From Aquipseudomonas alcaligenes NBRC 14159 (GTDB lineage: Bacteria; Pseudomonadota; Gammaproteobacteria; Pseudomonadales; Pseudomonadaceae): a stretch of DNA of 64,000 nt. The stretch spans positions 1 through 64,000 of the forward strand of contig NZ_BATI01000012.1 of assembly GCF_000467105.1 (NCBI RefSeq). The letters run 5' to 3'. Each line of letters opens with the position of its first letter. The stretch's first letter is position 1. The position numbers and the translations under genes were made by a program. Shown in pieces: positions 10,677 to 20,135 of the stretch. Below the pieces are notes generated by a model. That model was given only the letters and a program-made list of their open reading frames with translations. It was not told the DNA's origin and made no database searches.

Positions 10677-13600
10677 GTGTCCGTACTGCAACTGCCGAAA
10701 CTGCCGGGCGCCGCCGGCAAACAGCACTGGGGCAACCTGCCCGGCGCCGCGCTGAGCCTGGCCGTGGCCGAAGCGGCCAGCGCCGCCAAGCGCTTCACCC
10801 TGCTGCTGACCGCCGATAGCCAGAGCGCCGAGCGCCTGCAGGAAGAGCTGGCGTTCTTCGCCCCCGACCTGCCCGTGCTGCACTTCCCGGACTGGGAAAC
10901 CCTGCCCTACGACGTGTTTTCGCCGCACCAGGACATCATTTCCCAGCGCATCGCCACCCTCTATCGCCTACCGGAGATCAAACACGGCGTGCTGGTGGTA
11001 CCGATCGCCACCGCCCTGCACCGCCTGGCGCCGACCCGTTTCCTGCTCGGTTCCGGCCTGTTGCTGGACGTCGGCCAGAAGCTCGACGTGGAAGAAATGC
11101 GCGCCCGCCTGGAGGCCGCGGGCTACCGCTGCGTGGACACCGTCTACGAGCATGGCGAGTTCGCCGTGCGTGGTGCGCTGATCGACCTGTTCCCGATGGG
11201 CAGCGAGACGCCCTATCGCATCGACCTGTTCGACGACGAAATCGAGACGCTGCGCACCTTCGACCCGGAAACCCAGCGTTCGGTGGACAAGGTCGAGTCG
11301 ATCCGCCTGCTGCCGGCCCGCGAATTTCCCTTGGAGAAAAAGGCCGTTACCGACTTCCGCGGGCGCTTCCGCGAGCGCTTCGACGTCGATTACCGCCGCT
11401 GCCCGATCTACCAGGACCTCGCCTCCGGCATCACCCCGGCCGGCATCGAGTACTACCTGCCACTGTTCTTCGAGGAAACCGGCACCCTGTTCGACTACCT
11501 GCCGAGCGACACCCAGGTGTTCTCCCTGCCGGGCATCGAACAGGCCGCCGAGCAGTTCTGGCTGGATGCGCGCACCCGCTACGAAGACCGCCGCGTCGAC
11601 CCGGAACGCCCGCTGCTGCCACCGGCCGACATCTTCCTGCCGGTGGAGGACTGCTTCGCCCGCCTGAAACACTGGCCGCGCGTGGTGGTCAGCCAGGAGG
11701 ACGTCGAGGTCGGCGTCGGCCGCGAGCGCTTCGACGCCCGCGCCCTGCCCGACCTGGCCATCCAGGCCAAGGCCAGCGAGCCGCTGGCCGCCCTACGCCG
11801 CTTCATCGAGGAATATCCCGGACGCGTGCTGTTCTGCGCCGAGTCCGCCGGCCGCCGCGAGGTGCTGCTGGAGCTGCTGGCGCGGCTCAAGCTCAAGCCG
11901 CTGGAAGTGGCCAACTGGCATGAATTCACCGCCAGCCGCGAGCGCCTGGCCATCTGCATCGCCCCGCTGGACGAAGGCCTGCTGCTCGACCAGATCGCGC
12001 TGATCGCCGAGAGCCCGCTGTTCGGCCAACGGGTGATGCAGCGCCGCCGCCGCGAGAAGTCGCGCGACGGTGGCGACAACGTGATCAAGAACCTCACCGA
12101 GCTGCGCGAAGGCGCGCCGGTGGTGCATATCGACCACGGAGTCGGCCGCTACCTGGGCCTGGTGACCATGGAGTTCGACGGCCAGGCTGCCGAATTCCTC
12201 GCCCTGATGTACGCCGAGGAAGCCAAGCTCTACGTGCCGGTGGCCAGCCTGCACCTGATCGCCCGCTACACCGGCAGCGACGACGCCCTGGCGCCGCTGC
12301 ATCGCCTGGGCTCGGAGACCTGGCAGAAGGCCAAGCGCAAGGCCGCCGAGCAGGTGCGCGATGTGGCCGCCGAATTGCTCGACATCTACGCCCGCCGCGC
12401 CGCCCGCGAGGGCCATGCGTTCAAGGACCCGGCCGTCGACTACGCCACCTTCAGCGCCGGCTTCCCCTTCGAGGAAACCCCGGACCAGCAGGCCGCCATC
12501 GACGCGGTGCGCGCCGACATGCTGGCCGGCAAGCCGATGGACCGCCTGGTGTGCGGCGACGTCGGCTTCGGCAAGACCGAGGTGGCCATGCGCGCGGCCT
12601 TTATCGCCGTGCACAGCGGCAAGCAGGTGGCGGTGCTGGTGCCCACCACCCTGCTCGCCCAGCAGCACTACAACAGCTTCCGCGACCGCTTCGCCGACTG
12701 GCCGGTAACGGTCGAGGTGATGAGCCGCTTCAAGAGCGCCAAGGAAGTCAACGAAGCGGTGGCCAAGCTGGCCGAAGGCAAGATCGATATCGTTATCGGC
12801 ACCCACAAGCTGCTGCAGGACGATGTGCGCTTCAAGGACCTCGGCCTGTGCATCATCGACGAGGAGCACCGCTTCGGCGTGCGTCAGAAGGAGCAGCTCA
12901 AGGCCCTGCGCAGCGAAGTCGATATCCTCACCCTCACCGCCACGCCGATCCCGAGAACGCTGAATATGGCGGTATCGGGCATGCGCGACCTGTCGATCAT
13001 CGCCACCCCGCCGGCCCGCCGCCTGTCGGTGCGCACCTTCGTCCTGGAGCAGCAGGACTCGGTGATCAAGGAAGCGCTGCTGCGCGAACTGCTGCGCGGC
13101 GGCCAGGTGTACTACCTGCACAACGACGTGAAGACCATCGAGAAGTGCGCCGCCGACCTGCAGGCCCTGGTGCCCGAGGCACGCGTCGGCATCGGCCACG
13201 GGCAGATGCACGAGCGCGAGCTGGAACGGGTGATGAGCGACTTCTACCACAAGCGCTTCAACGTGCTGGTGGCCTCGACCATCATCGAGACCGGCATCGA
13301 CGTGCCCAGTGCCAACACCATCCTCATCGAGCGCGCCGACAAGTTCGGCCTGGCCCAGCTGCACCAGCTGCGCGGCCGCGTCGGTCGTAGTCACCACCAG
13401 GCCTACGCCTACCTGCTCACCCCGCCGCGCAAGGGCATGACCGAAGACGCGCAGAAGCGCCTGGAGGCCATCGCCAACGCCCAGGACCTCGGTGCCGGCT
13501 TCGTCCTGGCCACCCACGACCTGGAAATCCGCGGCGCCGGCGAGCTGCTTGGCGACGGCCAGAGCGGGCAGATCCAGGCGGTCGGTTTCACCCTCTATAT

Positions 13601-14117
13601 GGAAATGCTGGAGCGGGCCGTCAAAGCCATCCGCAAGGGCGAGCAGCCCAACCTGGAGCAACCGCTGGGCGGTGGTCCAGAGGTCAACCTGCGGGTGCCG
13701 GCACTGATTCCCGACGACTACCTGCCGGACGTGCACACCCGCCTGATCCTCTACAAGCGCATCGCCTCGGCCGCCGACGAAGACGGCCTTAAAGAGCTGC
13801 AGGTGGAGATGATCGACCGCTTCGGCCTGCTGCCGGAGCCGACCAAGAACCTGATGCGCCTGACCCTGCTCAAGCTGCAGGCGGAGAAACTCGGCATCAA
13901 GAAAGTCGACGCCGGCCCCCAGGGCGGGCGCATCGAGTTCGCCGCCGACACCTGCGTCGACCCGCTGGTGCTGATCAAGCTGATCCAGGGCCAACCGAAC
14001 CGCTACAAGTTCGAGGGCGCCACCCTGTTCAAATTCCAGGTGCCGATGGAGCGCCCGGAAGAACGTTTCAATACCCTGGAGGCGCTGCTGGAGCGCCTCG
14101 CCCCGCCATCCGCCTGA
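10677..14117 (+). CDS. mfd: Transcription-repair coupling factor Mfd
   Basis: An 1146-residue DNA translocase that removes RNA polymerase stalled at lesions and recruits UvrA. In order: UvrB-like N-terminal damage module, the RNA-polymerase interaction domain near 470-540 (VHIDHGVGRYLGL), the RecG-like motor with Walker A GDVGFGKTE near 626 and DEEHRFG near 727, the arginine-finger region LHQLRGRVGRS near 900, and the C-terminal autoinhibitory domain. The start is GTG at 10677, with only a weak upstream GGGG. Length is as expected and all helicase motifs are present. Confidence 0.97.
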   Translation: MSVLQLPKLPGAAGKQHWGNLPGAALSLAVAEAASAAKRFTLLLTADSQSAERLQEELAFFAPDLPVLHFPDWETLPYDVFSPHQDIISQRIATLYRLPEIKHGVLVVPIATALHRLAPTRFLLGSGLLLDVGQKLDVEEMRARLEAAGYRCVDTVYEHGEFAVRGALIDLFPMGSETPYRIDLFDDEIETLRTFDPETQRSVDKVESIRLLPAREFPLEKKAVTDFRGRFRERFDVDYRRCPIYQDLASGITPAGIEYYLPLFFEETGTLFDYLPSDTQVFSLPGIEQAAEQFWLDARTRYEDRRVDPERPLLPPADIFLPVEDCFARLKHWPRVVVSQEDVEVGVGRERFDARALPDLAIQAKASEPLAALRRFIEEYPGRVLFCAESAGRREVLLELLARLKLKPLEVANWHEFTASRERLAICIAPLDEGLLLDQIALIAESPLFGQRVMQRRRREKSRDGGDNVIKNLTELREGAPVVHIDHGVGRYLGLVTMEFDGQAAEFLALMYAEEAKLYVPVASLHLIARYTGSDDALAPLHRLGSETWQKAKRKAAEQVRDVAAELLDIYARRAAREGHAFKDPAVDYATFSAGFPFEETPDQQAAIDAVRADMLAGKPMDRLVCGDVGFGKTEVAMRAAFIAVHSGKQVAVLVPTTLLAQQHYNSFRDRFADWPVTVEVMSRFKSAKEVNEAVAKLAEGKIDIVIGTHKLLQDDVRFKDLGLCIIDEEHRFGVRQKEQLKALRSEVDILTLTATPIPRTLNMAVSGMRDLSIIATPPARRLSVRTFVLEQQDSVIKEALLRELLRGGQVYYLHNDVKTIEKCAADLQALVPEARVGIGHGQMHERELERVMSDFYHKRFNVLVASTIIETGIDVPSANTILIERADKFGLAQLHQLRGRVGRSHHQAYAYLLTPPRKGMTEDAQKRLEAIANAQDLGAGFVLATHDLEIRGAGELLGDGQSGQIQAVGFTLYMEMLERAVKAIRKGEQPNLEQPLGGGPEVNLRVPALIPDDYLPDVHTRLILYKRIASAADEDGLKELQVEMIDRFGLLPEPTKNLMRLTLLKLQAEKLGIKKVDAGPQGGRIEFAADTCVDPLVLIKLIQGQPNRYKFEGATLFKFQVPMERPEERFNTLEALLERLAPPSA

Positions 14118-14129
14118 AAGGACTGACCC

Positions 14130-14654
14130 ATGCGCGTGCTTCGCCCCCTCCTGATGCTGCTCTGCCTGATGGCCCCGCAGGCCTTCGCCGACGGCCTGTT
14201 CCAGATCGAAGTGATCGTCTTCCGCCAGGCCGGCGAAGCGCTGTCCAGCAGCCAGCCGGCACCGGATGACTGGGCCGTGGGCGCCGCGCCCATCACCGGC
14301 AACGAGCGAGGCACCGCGCTGGACGGCGAGGCCGCCAAGCTCAATCCGGGCAATGGCTATGAAGTGCTGCTGCACAAGGCCTGGGCGCAGAACCTGACTG
14401 CCGCGCCGAGCAAGGCAGCACTGAGCACCGGCAACGAACAGTTCGGCCACTTCCCGGTGGAGGGCGTGGTGTCTTTGAGCGAACAGCAGCGCCTGATCGA
14501 CCTGGAAGCCGACTTCTGGATCAACCGCTTCGACAGCGACGGCCTGCTCACCGGCAGCGAGCGCGTGCGGCAGAAGACCCGCCTGAAACCGAACGAGCTG
14601 ACCTACCTGGACAACGGCAGCCTGGGCGTGCTGGTGAAGATCACCCAGCCCTGA
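14130..14654 (+). CDS. CsiV-family exported protein
   Basis: A 174-residue secreted protein with a Sec signal peptide of about 21 residues ending QAFA before DG. The mature start DGLFQIEVIVFRQ and the later VEGVVSLSEQQRLIDLEADFWI fit the peptidoglycan-binding CsiV family (PF10972). The founding member in Shewanella is a periplasmic activator of LpoA/PBP1a, but that role need not hold here. The start is 12 bp after the mfd stop with an AAAGGA site, so it is probably co-transcribed with mfd. A strong terminator follows. Confidence 0.75.
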   Translation: MRVLRPLLMLLCLMAPQAFADGLFQIEVIVFRQAGEALSSSQPAPDDWAVGAAPITGNERGTALDGEAAKLNPGNGYEVLLHKAWAQNLTAAPSKAALSTGNEQFGHFPVEGVVSLSEQQRLIDLEADFWINRFDSDGLLTGSERVRQKTRLKPNELTYLDNGSLGVLVKITQP

Positions 14655-14666
14655 TCGCGCCACATG

Positions 14667-14695
14667 AAAAAAGCCCCGCACTGCGGGGCTTTTTT
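14667..14695. terminator. bidirectional terminator between csiV-like gene and mtnP
   Basis: The arm AAAAAAGCCCCGCA, one unpaired base and its exact complement form a 14-bp stem ending in six Ts on each strand. It lies between two convergent genes and can serve both. Confidence 0.9.
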
Positions 14696-14711
14696 ATTCC
14701 GGCCGGATGAT

Positions 14712-15458
<747 letters not shown>

Positions 15459-15462
15459 TTAA

Positions 15463-16470
15463 TCAATCGATCAGCTGCGCGGCGCGCAGCGCGGCAACGG
15501 CCTGCAGCCAGCGCGGCTGTTCGCGGTAGTCGGTACGGGCGAAGCCACGCCCGCGCATGCGTGCCAGGCCCTTGGGCGGCTGCACCTTGAGGCGCTGCAG
15601 GGCGCCAAGAGCCAGCTCAGCCGAGGCGCGGTCGTTGCACACCAGGCCCATGTCGCAGCCGGCGTTCAGCGCCGCTTCGATACGGCTGGCGGCATCGCCC
15701 ACCACATGGGCGCCGGCCATGGACAGGTCGTCGCTGAAGATCACGCCATCGAAGCCCAGTTCGCCGCGCAGGATGTCCTGAAGCCAGCGCCGCGAGAATC
15801 CGGCCGGGCCGGCGTCCACCTGCGGGTAGATCACATGCGCCGGCATCACCGCCGCCAGCTGCTGGCTCAGGCGCTTGAACGGTACCAAGTCCCTGGCACG
15901 GATCTCGTCCAGGCTGCGCTCGTCCACCGGGATGGCCACGTGCGAATCGGCCTCAGCCCAGCCGTGGCCGGGGAAGTGCTTGCCGGTGGCGGCCATGCCC
16001 GCCGCATCCATGCCGCGGATGAAGGCACCGGCGAGGCGCGTGGCCAACTCGGCATCGCCCTCGAAGCTGCGGCTGCCGACCACGGCGCTGCGCTGGTGAT
16101 CCAGGTCCAGCACCGGGGCGAAGCTGAGGTCCAGGCCCACGGCCAGCACCTCGGTCGCCATCAGCCAGCCACAGTGCTCGGCCAGCTGCTCGGCGTTGTC
16201 GTTGTCAGCCAGGGCGCGCATCGCCGGCAGGCGCACAAAGCCGTTGCGCAGGCGCTGCACGCGGCCACCTTCCTGGTCCACCGCCAGCAGCAGGTCCGGG
16301 CGCACGGCGCGAATGGAAGCGCACAGCTCGCGTACCTGGCGCGGATCTTCGATATTGCGGGCAAACAGGATCAGGCCGCCCACCTCGGGCTGGCGCAGAA
16401 TCCGGCGGTCCTCGGCGGTCAGCCAAGTACCGTGGATGTCCAGCATCAGGGAACCAAACAGGGTCGTCAC
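15463..16470 (-). CDS. nagZ: Beta-N-acetylglucosaminidase NagZ
   Basis: A 335-residue cytosolic glycoside hydrolase family 3 enzyme that removes GlcNAc from anhydro-muropeptides in cell-wall recycling, producing the ligands that induce AmpC through AmpR. The KHFPGHG...DSH loop carrying the catalytic His/Asp pair lies near 162-175 and the nucleophile Asp is in FSDDLSM near 245. The start is GTG at 16470 with AAGGA seven bases upstream. It sits between the L,D-transpeptidase (10 bp upstream) and mtnP (13 bp downstream), likely as one operon. Confidence 0.95.
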   Translation of the reverse strand: MTTLFGSLMLDIHGTWLTAEDRRILRQPEVGGLILFARNIEDPRQVRELCASIRAVRPDLLLAVDQEGGRVQRLRNGFVRLPAMRALADNDNAEQLAEHCGWLMATEVLAVGLDLSFAPVLDLDHQRSAVVGSRSFEGDAELATRLAGAFIRGMDAAGMAATGKHFPGHGWAEADSHVAIPVDERSLDEIRARDLVPFKRLSQQLAAVMPAHVIYPQVDAGPAGFSRRWLQDILRGELGFDGVIFSDDLSMAGAHVVGDAASRIEAALNAGCDMGLVCNDRASAELALGALQRLKVQPPKGLARMRGRGFARTDYREQPRWLQAVAALRAAQLID

Positions 16471-16480
16471 AGAGAAGTCC

Positions 16481-17005
16481 TTAAACGAGATCGGCCGCTG
16501 CCCACTGCGGGCACGGCGCTTCGTCGATCATCACCGCGCAGTGAGAGGGCACGCGGGGAAAGAGGTTCAACAGGTCGGCGTTGCGCAGACGCACACAGCC
16601 GTGCGACAGCGGCACACCCATGGGTTGATTGTCCGGCGTACCGTGCAGATAGATGTAGCGGCGGAAAGTATCGACCTGACCCAGGCGATTGCGACCGGGC
16701 TCGCAGCCGCTGAGCCAGAGGATGCGGGTGAGGATCCAGTCGCGACCCGGGAACTGCGCCTCCAGCGCCTCCGACCAGACTTCGCCGGTCCAGCGTCGGC
16801 CGCGCAACACGGCGCCCTCGGGCAGGCCGTCGCCGATCTTCGCACGCACCTGATGGCGGCCGCGCGGCGTGCAGTTCGAACCGCTCTGCTCGCCCGCCCC
16901 GTTCAACGCGGTGGAAACCAGCAGGCGCACGACCAGCTGCCCGTCGGTAAATCCGTACAGGCACTGGTCGGCGATGGATATATGCAGAAGGTCGAGCGGG
17001 CGCAT
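16481..17005 (-). CDS. L,D-transpeptidase (YkuD domain)
   Basis: A 174-residue YkuD-fold protein. The signature runs from HGTPDNQ (121-127) to SHGCVRLRNAD (134-144), with His121, His135, Cys137 and Arg139 as the expected catalytic set. No signal peptide is evident at the annotated ATG, unusual for an enzyme acting on periplasmic peptidoglycan; no better upstream start is obvious. It lies 10 bp upstream of nagZ, so a wall-related role is likely. The exact substrate (3-3 crosslinks or tetrapeptide trimming) cannot be read from sequence. Confidence 0.85.
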   Translation of the reverse strand: MRPLDLLHISIADQCLYGFTDGQLVVRLLVSTALNGAGEQSGSNCTPRGRHQVRAKIGDGLPEGAVLRGRRWTGEVWSEALEAQFPGRDWILTRILWLSGCEPGRNRLGQVDTFRRYIYLHGTPDNQPMGVPLSHGCVRLRNADLLNLFPRVPSHCAVMIDEAPCPQWAAADLV

Positions 17006-17045
17006 GGGCGGCTAGCTTAGCCCATCGGCCCGCACGGGCACAGCC

Positions 17046-17753
17046 TCAGACGGCCTTGGCGGCTACCTGCGCCTTGCTGCGCGGCTTGAACTGGGCGTTG
17101 GCCAGCGCCTCGTCGGTCACGCCGCTTTCGGCGCGCATGCCGGCGGCAAGGAACGGCACCATCAGGCGCATGACCTGCTCGATCGAGGTATCCACGCCGA
17201 AGTCGTTCTCGGCGATGGCGCGCAGGGCCTTGATACCGGACATGCTGAACGCCGCGGCGCCGAGCATGAAATGCACGCGCCAGAAGATCTCCAGCGGCGG
17301 CAGCCTGGGCGCGACCTCGTTGAGCAACAGCATGTAGCGGCGGAAGACCTTGCCGTAGACCTCTTCCAGATACTTGCGCAGGTGTCCCTGGCTTTGACTG
17401 AACGCCAGGCCGAGCAGACGCATGAAGATCGACAGATCATTGCCACTGCGCGGTTTTACCGCCAGGGCCTGCTCCACCAGCATCTCCAGCAGCTCTTCGA
17501 GGCTGGGCTTGACCTCCGGCTTGGCCATGCGCCGGTCCAGCTCGCGCTCGAGACTGATGCAGAACGGCCCGAGGAAACGCGAGAACACCGCCTGGATCAG
17601 CGCCTTCTTGGAGCCGAAGTGATAGTTGACGGCCGCCAGGTTGACCCCGGCCTTGCTGGTAATCAGACGCAGAGACGTCTCGGCGAAGCCCTTCTCCGCG
17701 AACAGCTGCTCGGCAGCATCCAAAATGCGCTCAACAGTTTCTGATTGAGCCAT
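17046..17753 (-). CDS. psrA: TetR-family fatty-acid-responsive regulator PsrA
   Basis: A 235-residue TetR regulator. The N-terminal helix-turn-helix (about 8-55) includes TSLRLITSKAGVNLAAVNYHF, and the C-terminal part is the ligand domain. In Pseudomonas PsrA activates rpoS, represses fadBA and itself, and is released by long-chain acyl ligands. I chose the ATG at 17753, which follows GAGGG at good spacing, over a TTG 18 bases upstream. Two tandem PsrA-like boxes (17769-17795) lie directly upstream, which supports autorepression. Confidence 0.93.
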   Translation of the reverse strand: MAQSETVERILDAAEQLFAEKGFAETSLRLITSKAGVNLAAVNYHFGSKKALIQAVFSRFLGPFCISLERELDRRMAKPEVKPSLEELLEMLVEQALAVKPRSGNDLSIFMRLLGLAFSQSQGHLRKYLEEVYGKVFRRYMLLLNEVAPRLPPLEIFWRVHFMLGAAAFSMSGIKALRAIAENDFGVDTSIEQVMRLMVPFLAAGMRAESGVTDEALANAQFKPRSKAQVAAKAV

Positions 17754-17768
17754 GACACCCTCACCTGA

Positions 17769-17795
17769 CAAACACTTGTTTGAAACATACGTTTC
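17769..17795 (-). promoter_or_regulatory. tandem PsrA operator-like boxes
   Basis: CAAAC-N4-GTTTG (17769-17782) and GAAAC-N4-GTTTC (17782-17795) share one base and are both perfect dyads of the described PsrA type ((C/G)AAAC-N2-4-GTTT(G/C)). They end 16 bp before the psrA start codon, as expected for autoregulation. Confidence 0.8.
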
Positions 17796-17935
17796 AGGCT
17801 ATCCGCCTGTCAAGTCTGACAGGACCATTCATGGCTGGTCGGTCACGCATTTAACCATAGGCCAGATAGAGGAAATCCCAACCCACCCGCCAGGGTGGTG
17901 GGAATGGCCGTGCCACGCCTGGCCGCAAAGAAAGG

Positions 17936-17987
17936 TTGCCAGCAGAGAATCACTGTATATAATCACAGCAACTGTATAAACAGACAG
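17936..17987 (+). promoter_or_regulatory. lexA promoter with two LexA boxes
   Basis: TTGCCA (17936-17941), a 16-bp spacer and TATAAT (17958-17963) form the promoter. Two CTGT-N8-ACAG SOS boxes lie on it: 17953-17968, covering the -10, with the outer halves CTGT and ACAG; and 17972-17987, just downstream. Two boxes give tight autorepression of lexA-sulA. Confidence 0.88.
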
Positions 17988-17996
17988 ACCGCCAGC

Positions 17997-18608
17997 ATGC
18001 TCAAACTGACGCCGCGACAATCCGAAATCCTCGCCTTCATCAAACGCTGCCTGGAAGACAACGGCTACCCGCCGACACGCGCCGAGATCGCTCAGGAACT
18101 GGGCTTCAAATCGCCCAATGCCGCCGAGGAGCATCTCAAAGCCCTCGCCCGCAAGGGCGCGATCGAGATGACCCCGGGTGCTTCCCGCGGCATCCGCATC
18201 CCCGGCTTCGAACCGGCCGCCAATGAAGAGGAAGGCCTGCCGGTGATCGGCCGTGTCGCTGCCGGCGCACCGATTCTCGCCCAGCAGAACGTGGAAGACT
18301 CCTGCAAGATCAACCCGGAGTTCTTCCATCCCAAGGCCGATTACCTGCTGCGCGTGCGCGGCATGAGCATGAAGGACATCGGCATCTTCGACGGTGACCT
18401 GCTGGCCGTGCATACCACCCGCGAGGCCCGCAACGGCCAGATCGTGGTGGCACGCATCGACGACGAAGTCACCGTCAAGCGCTTCCAGCGCAACGGCAAC
18501 AAGGTGCTGCTGATCGCCGAGAACCCGGAGTTCGCGCCTATCGAGGTGAACCTGGAAGAACAGGATCTGGTGATCGAAGGCCTGAGTGTCGGCGTGATCC
18601 GCCGCTAA
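17997..18608 (+). CDS. lexA: LexA SOS repressor
   Basis: A 203-residue SOS repressor and self-cleaving protease. It has a winged helix at 1-65, the cleavage site Ala89-Gly90 in RVAAGAP, catalytic Ser124 in RGMSM and Lys161 in VTVKRF. The open frame extends upstream, but the ATG at 17997 gives the family start [10 protein letters not shown] and lies right after the two LexA boxes. sulA follows after 17 bp, making the common Pseudomonas lexA-sulA SOS operon. Confidence 0.97.
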   Translation: MLKLTPRQSEILAFIKRCLEDNGYPPTRAEIAQELGFKSPNAAEEHLKALARKGAIEMTPGASRGIRIPGFEPAANEEEGLPVIGRVAAGAPILAQQNVEDSCKINPEFFHPKADYLLRVRGMSMKDIGIFDGDLLAVHTTREARNGQIVVARIDDEVTVKRFQRNGNKVLLIAENPEFAPIEVNLEEQDLVIEGLSVGVIRR

Positions 18609-18625
18609 GTATCAAGGAGAGCTTC

Positions 18626-19093
18626 ATGCAGTTCCCGCAGTCGCTGAATCGTTCGCAACTTCCGCTGTTTGAAGCTTTCCTCGGCACCCACCTGCCACTG
18701 CTCGACGAAGCCGTGCAGTCGCCCTGGCTCGACGAGCCGGAACCCTTCAGCGAACTGCGCCTGTCCGGCTCGCTCGGCAACTGCCGGCACCTGCTCGGTC
18801 CGGTGCTGCGCGAACTGAGCCTGAACCAGGACGCCCGCTGGCTGACCCTGGTCGCTCCGCCAGCCGCGATCACCAACGCCTGGTTACGTAGCGCCGGGCT
18901 CAATCTCGATCGACTGCTGGTGCTGCAGCCGCGCGCCGGCCAGGATGCTCTGGAGCTGGCTCGTGAGGCCTTGCGCCTGGGCCGCAGCCATACCGTGGTG
19001 AGCTGGATCAGCCTGCTACCCGGCCAGCGAGCCAGCCTGAGCAGTGCGGCCCGCCTGGGTAGCGCGCAGAGTCTGAATATCCGTCTGGATTGA
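18626..19093 (+). CDS. sulA: SOS cell-division inhibitor SulA
   Basis: A 155-residue protein of the Pseudomonas SulA type, which blocks FtsZ polymerisation during DNA damage. Family blocks visible are FSELRLSGSLGNCRHLLGP-like (about 44-62), WLTLVAPP (72-79) and SHTVVSWISLLP (120-131). Strong AAGGAG before the ATG. It has no SOS box of its own, so induction must come from the two boxes before lexA. Confidence 0.93.
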   Translation: MQFPQSLNRSQLPLFEAFLGTHLPLLDEAVQSPWLDEPEPFSELRLSGSLGNCRHLLGPVLRELSLNQDARWLTLVAPPAAITNAWLRSAGLNLDRLLVLQPRAGQDALELAREALRLGRSHTVVSWISLLPGQRASLSSAARLGSAQSLNIRLD

Positions 19094-19142
19094 GGCGTTT
19101 CGGAGCAAGGCTTCAGAGGGCCATGGGCGGCCCGTCAATCGA

Positions 19143-19376
19143 TCAGTGCAGCACGCGCGGCTGCTCATCCTGCTCGATATCGCCTTCGGCCAGGCGGCCG
19201 GCCATCTGCACGCCGACATTGAGCATGGCCTTGGCCACTTCGACATGATGGCCCTGCAGGAAAGCCTTGGCATCCGCCGAGAAGTCCAGCGTCACCAGCA
19301 CTTCTTCATCCTCGGCGCGGCGCAGAATGATGCGCCCATCGGGCAGTTCGACGATTTCGAGGAAGGAAGTGGACAT
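19143..19376 (-). CDS. Conserved hypothetical protein (77 aa)
   Basis: A short acidic protein, no signal peptide or membrane helix. It begins MSTSFLEIVELPDGRIILRR and holds a predicted beta-hairpin then helices; it resembles the PA3009-type protein found at this place in pseudomonads. Conserved position next to sulA in the opposite direction is the main argument that it is real. No function can be given. Confidence 0.7.
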   Translation of the reverse strand: MSTSFLEIVELPDGRIILRRAEDEEVLVTLDFSADAKAFLQGHHVEVAKAMLNVGVQMAGRLAEGDIEQDEQPRVLH

Positions 19377-19542
19377 GGTGCGGTTCTCCTAGCAGGACGC
19401 CAGTGTAACAGTACCCGCCCTCAGGCCCTAGCCCGGTAGCCGCAAACGGCCCCGGGGCAAGCCGCATTGCAGCTGCACTGATTACCGAAGATATGCATTC
19501 CAGAGGCCGGCGTGTCGCCATGCAAGCGACCCGCCGCGAATC

Positions 19543-20064
19543 TCAGCACTCGCTGAGCGACTCCCGGTAACGCAGTACCAGCTGCTTGAGCTGCTGGCGC
19601 CAGCTCTCCAGCTCGGCGTACCCCAACTGCGGCGCCTCTTCTGGCTCCAGGCTGACCGTCTGGATCAGCGGCAGGGTCGGGTCCACCTTGGCCGTCTTCG
19701 GCGCCTGCGGCGGCAGGAACAGCGCGGCATGAGCCGCCAGCAACTGCGCCAACCAACTCTCCGGCTGAGCCGCGATTTCCATCAGCTCGGCAAGCTCGGG
19801 CGTCGGGGAGCGCTGCAGGACGTCCTGATTCAGCAGCAGCTCGACGCGAGGGGCGCGCGCTTCAGCCAGCTTGTAGTAGTCGGCAATCTCGTGGCACAGC
19901 GCCAGTACCGCGCCATGCAGATGGAACAATACGGCCTCACGTTCGGCCTGCATCAGCGCCTGGGCATTCACGGCCTCGCCGGCCTCGGCTTTGCGCAGAC
20001 TCTCCAGCGCCAGGCCGGCGAAGAAGATCTTCTGATTGGTACGGGTATAAGGCTCGTGAGCCAT
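19543..20064 (-). CDS. Conserved hypothetical protein (173 aa, PA3010-like)
   Basis: A mostly helical cytosolic protein with no signal peptide. It begins MAHEPYTRTNQKIFFAGLAL, and the C-terminal third (from about 150) is a Gln/Leu-rich helix. The family looks confined to pseudomonads and related groups, and is placed downstream of topA on the same strand after 71 bp. An inverted repeat with an 8-bp stem (20097-20116) separates them but lacks a T-run. Function unknown. Confidence 0.72.
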   Translation of the reverse strand: MAHEPYTRTNQKIFFAGLALESLRKAEAGEAVNAQALMQAEREAVLFHLHGAVLALCHEIADYYKLAEARAPRVELLLNQDVLQRSPTPELAELMEIAAQPESWLAQLLAAHAALFLPPQAPKTAKVDPTLPLIQTVSLEPEEAPQLGYAELESWRQQLKQLVLRYRESLSEC

Positions 20065-20135
20065 GGCCTACTCCTCGACTGCGAGAGCGGAACATGCCGG
20101 GTGCATCAGCACCCGGTATCAGAGGGCAACAGAGA

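Noticed and set aside
11793..14681. 962-codon frame opposite mfd
   Set aside because: Covers mfd and the csiV-like gene and shows the same low-complexity antisense composition.
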